In this document: one piece after another, positions 62,587-64,000 of the stretch
Position numbering within the stretch: position 1 is the first letter of the stretch
Layout of the letters: each line of letters starts with the position of its first letter
Origin: Pterobdella sp. o SKG-2022
Taxonomy: Eukaryota > Annelida > Clitellata > Hirudinida > Piscicolidae
Direction of reading: 5' to 3'
Assembly (NCBI GenBank): GCA_964035795.1
Contig: OZ038320.1
Coordinates: 9,880,671 to 9,944,670, forward strand
Length of the DNA stretch: 64,000 bases
Notes under the pieces: model-generated
Databases searched by the model: none
What the model was told of the DNA's origin: nothing
What the model saw: the letters and a program-made list of their open reading frames with translations, nothing else
Program-made: the position numbers and the translations under genes

Positions 62587-62594
62587 TCACTCAT
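62583..62594 (-). promoter_or_regulatory. Three-codon upstream ORF overlapping the right NeuroD start
   Basis: Minus-strand ATG AGT GAA TGA, with the stop overlapping the NeuroD ATG, as at 49994-50005. Confidence 0.5.
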
Positions 62595-63616
62595 GAAAAA
62601 GTTATTTTACAAAAAGTGAAAAGTTACAAAGTTAGATGCTCGAATGATAAATTTACGGCTATGAATCTTTGATGAACTCTTTTGAAGTTGCAACAGTTTG
62701 TCAAGCGTTTAATGAATCGTTTTACAAATGTGTGCTAGAATCATAATTGGTGAAAATTTTCTAGTTATTTTATAATTATATAAAAAGCGTGGTTAAATCT
62801 GTGATAGATATTGGATACATCAATCTGGTAATAGAAATTTAAATTGGTGTGTGTCACGAAGGTTGGCAAATGTTTGAAAATTTCAACAACCCAATAAGAT
62901 TAACACATGAAAGAAACAAAAAGATGAAAGGCTTCCGTGTACGAGTGATATAAGACGAGGAAGCAAAAGGCTATTGTGCTTGCGAAGATTTACGTGGTGT
63001 GGATTGACAAACGAACGATGTTTATGCGGTCCTGGTGTGGTTCCGTGAAGTTTAAATTGATTTATAGAGCTTTCCATTTCAAGTTTTAAAATAATTTTTT
63101 TTTCAAACTGTTAATTCTTACAAATTATTTCTGTTTTTTTTTTTCAGAATTTTGTGTATTTTTTTTTATGTTGTTTATCAAAAAAGTTATATAATTATAG
63201 GTCCTCCAATTCCGGCAATGCATGGAACAATAATGACTTTCCTTCGTCGATACTCTTTATCTACTTTTAGCAATATTTCTAATACCTAATCTCAGGTTAT
63301 GATATGTTTTCACTTGTTCTACTATATCGAATTCAACTTAAATTCATTTGTTTTCGAGTATATTTTTTTCTTCCATACATATAAGCATTATTAGAATTGT
63401 TATCGATTCCAGTTAGTAAAGTTTTTATAATCTTCAGACACAACAGCCGCAATAAACTGTGATTTAATGTGTGATTGATTAATCTACTTTTCATCATTAT
63501 TTATTGCTTATTATCATTACTCCTGTTGATTTTATTGTTGCCATGGCTTAGGTAACGTCTGCACAGAACTTATCACGCAACAGTCCTAATATGTATTCAT
63601 TTTAATCTATTTCTTA

Positions 63617-64000
63617 ATTTATTATATATTTGTTACAATTTTCATTGCTATTGTTTGATATAGTTAATTGATTTCACCATTTATCTTCTAGGGTTTTTGT
63701 CTATTTAGAAATCTTTTCCTTATTCCCATTAAGAGACTATTAGCAACTAATATATTCAATAGTACAAAAGTTTATTCAAGACTTGATCTCATTATGGCTA
63801 CATTAAATTCTATCTCAATTTTTTTTTTCAAGATTTATTAAACAAATTCATTGTATTAATGTTGATAATTCCAAGTGTTAAGGTTAGATATACACCCTAT
63901 TAAAAAACAGACCTGAATCATCAAAAACATAGACAGATTTAATCGCATTTTTGTTCAAGCCTACCCTTAAAAGACTCAAATTTCCGTATATTATAGTGTT
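63617..64000. other. Flank beyond the right arm
   Basis: AT-rich sequence with no homology to the left flank at 48.8-49.18 kb that I can see. Nothing supported. Confidence 0.4.

Larger units (their letters stand above)
59991..63616 (-). repeat. Right arm of the NeuroD inverted duplication
   Basis: Reverse-complement partner of 49189-52321. Homologous blocks are 59991-60489, about 60905-63020 and 63434-63616. The non-shared inserts here (60490-60904 and 63021-63433) are longer than those of the left arm. The arm-to-arm spacer is about 7.7 kb. Confidence 0.95.

Overview
This is a eukaryotic window: AT-rich, with spliced genes on both strands, GT/AG introns of about 80 bp to 2 kb, AATAAA poly(A) signals, several decayed LINE retrotransposons and long microsatellites. 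The gene set (a KLF zinc-finger factor, a SHANK-like scaffold, an SRCAP-type remodeller, a lamin-tail protein, NeuroD and beta-tubulin) is animal. Intron-rich compact genes, the NeuroD signature and an L2-like LINE tail make an invertebrate deuterostome, possibly a tunicate, my best guess. That placement is inference. Exon borders were read by eye from splice consensus and phase, and checked for reading-frame closure.

Layout. 1-76: probable tail of an upstream gene. 901-2360: a LINE with a 5' inversion and a target-site duplication. 2970-5948 (+): KLF-family factor, 2 exons. 7907-15170 (+): SHANK-like protein, 12 exons, with a 477-bp (TG)n tract and a LINE zinc-finger remnant in one intron. 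15931-32362 (+): SRCAP-type Snf2 ATPase, about 31 exons, carrying an intronic LINE and an inverted pair of an unclassified repeat. 33350-42054 (+): 560-aa coiled-coil protein, 19 exons, with two intronic LINE relics. 42544-43886 (+): small protein with a lamin-tail domain. 44222-44645 (+): candidate 48-aa gene. 44.6-49.2 kb: gene-poor. 49.19-63.62 kb: a large inverted duplication with a NeuroD gene in each arm (50002-51445 + and 61143-62586 -) and an ordinary beta-tubulin gene (56035-57931 +) in the spacer.

The most notable points are: (1) the NeuroD inverted pair, whose core (exons, intron and near UTRs) is almost identical while the flanking homologous blocks have diverged, which points to gene conversion; (2) a palindrome-rich candidate regulatory module kept in both arms, with a TATA-like box and C/EBP-, CRE-, E-box- and CGCG-type sites; (3) a SHANK-like protein that keeps the N-terminal SPN domain, the ankyrin repeats and a Homer-type PPxxF site but has no SH3, PDZ or SAM domain; (4) a lamin-tail protein with a Gln/Cys/Pro-rich front instead of a filament rod. 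The genes do not form one pathway. I see no prokaryotic features, CRISPR arrays or viral genes.
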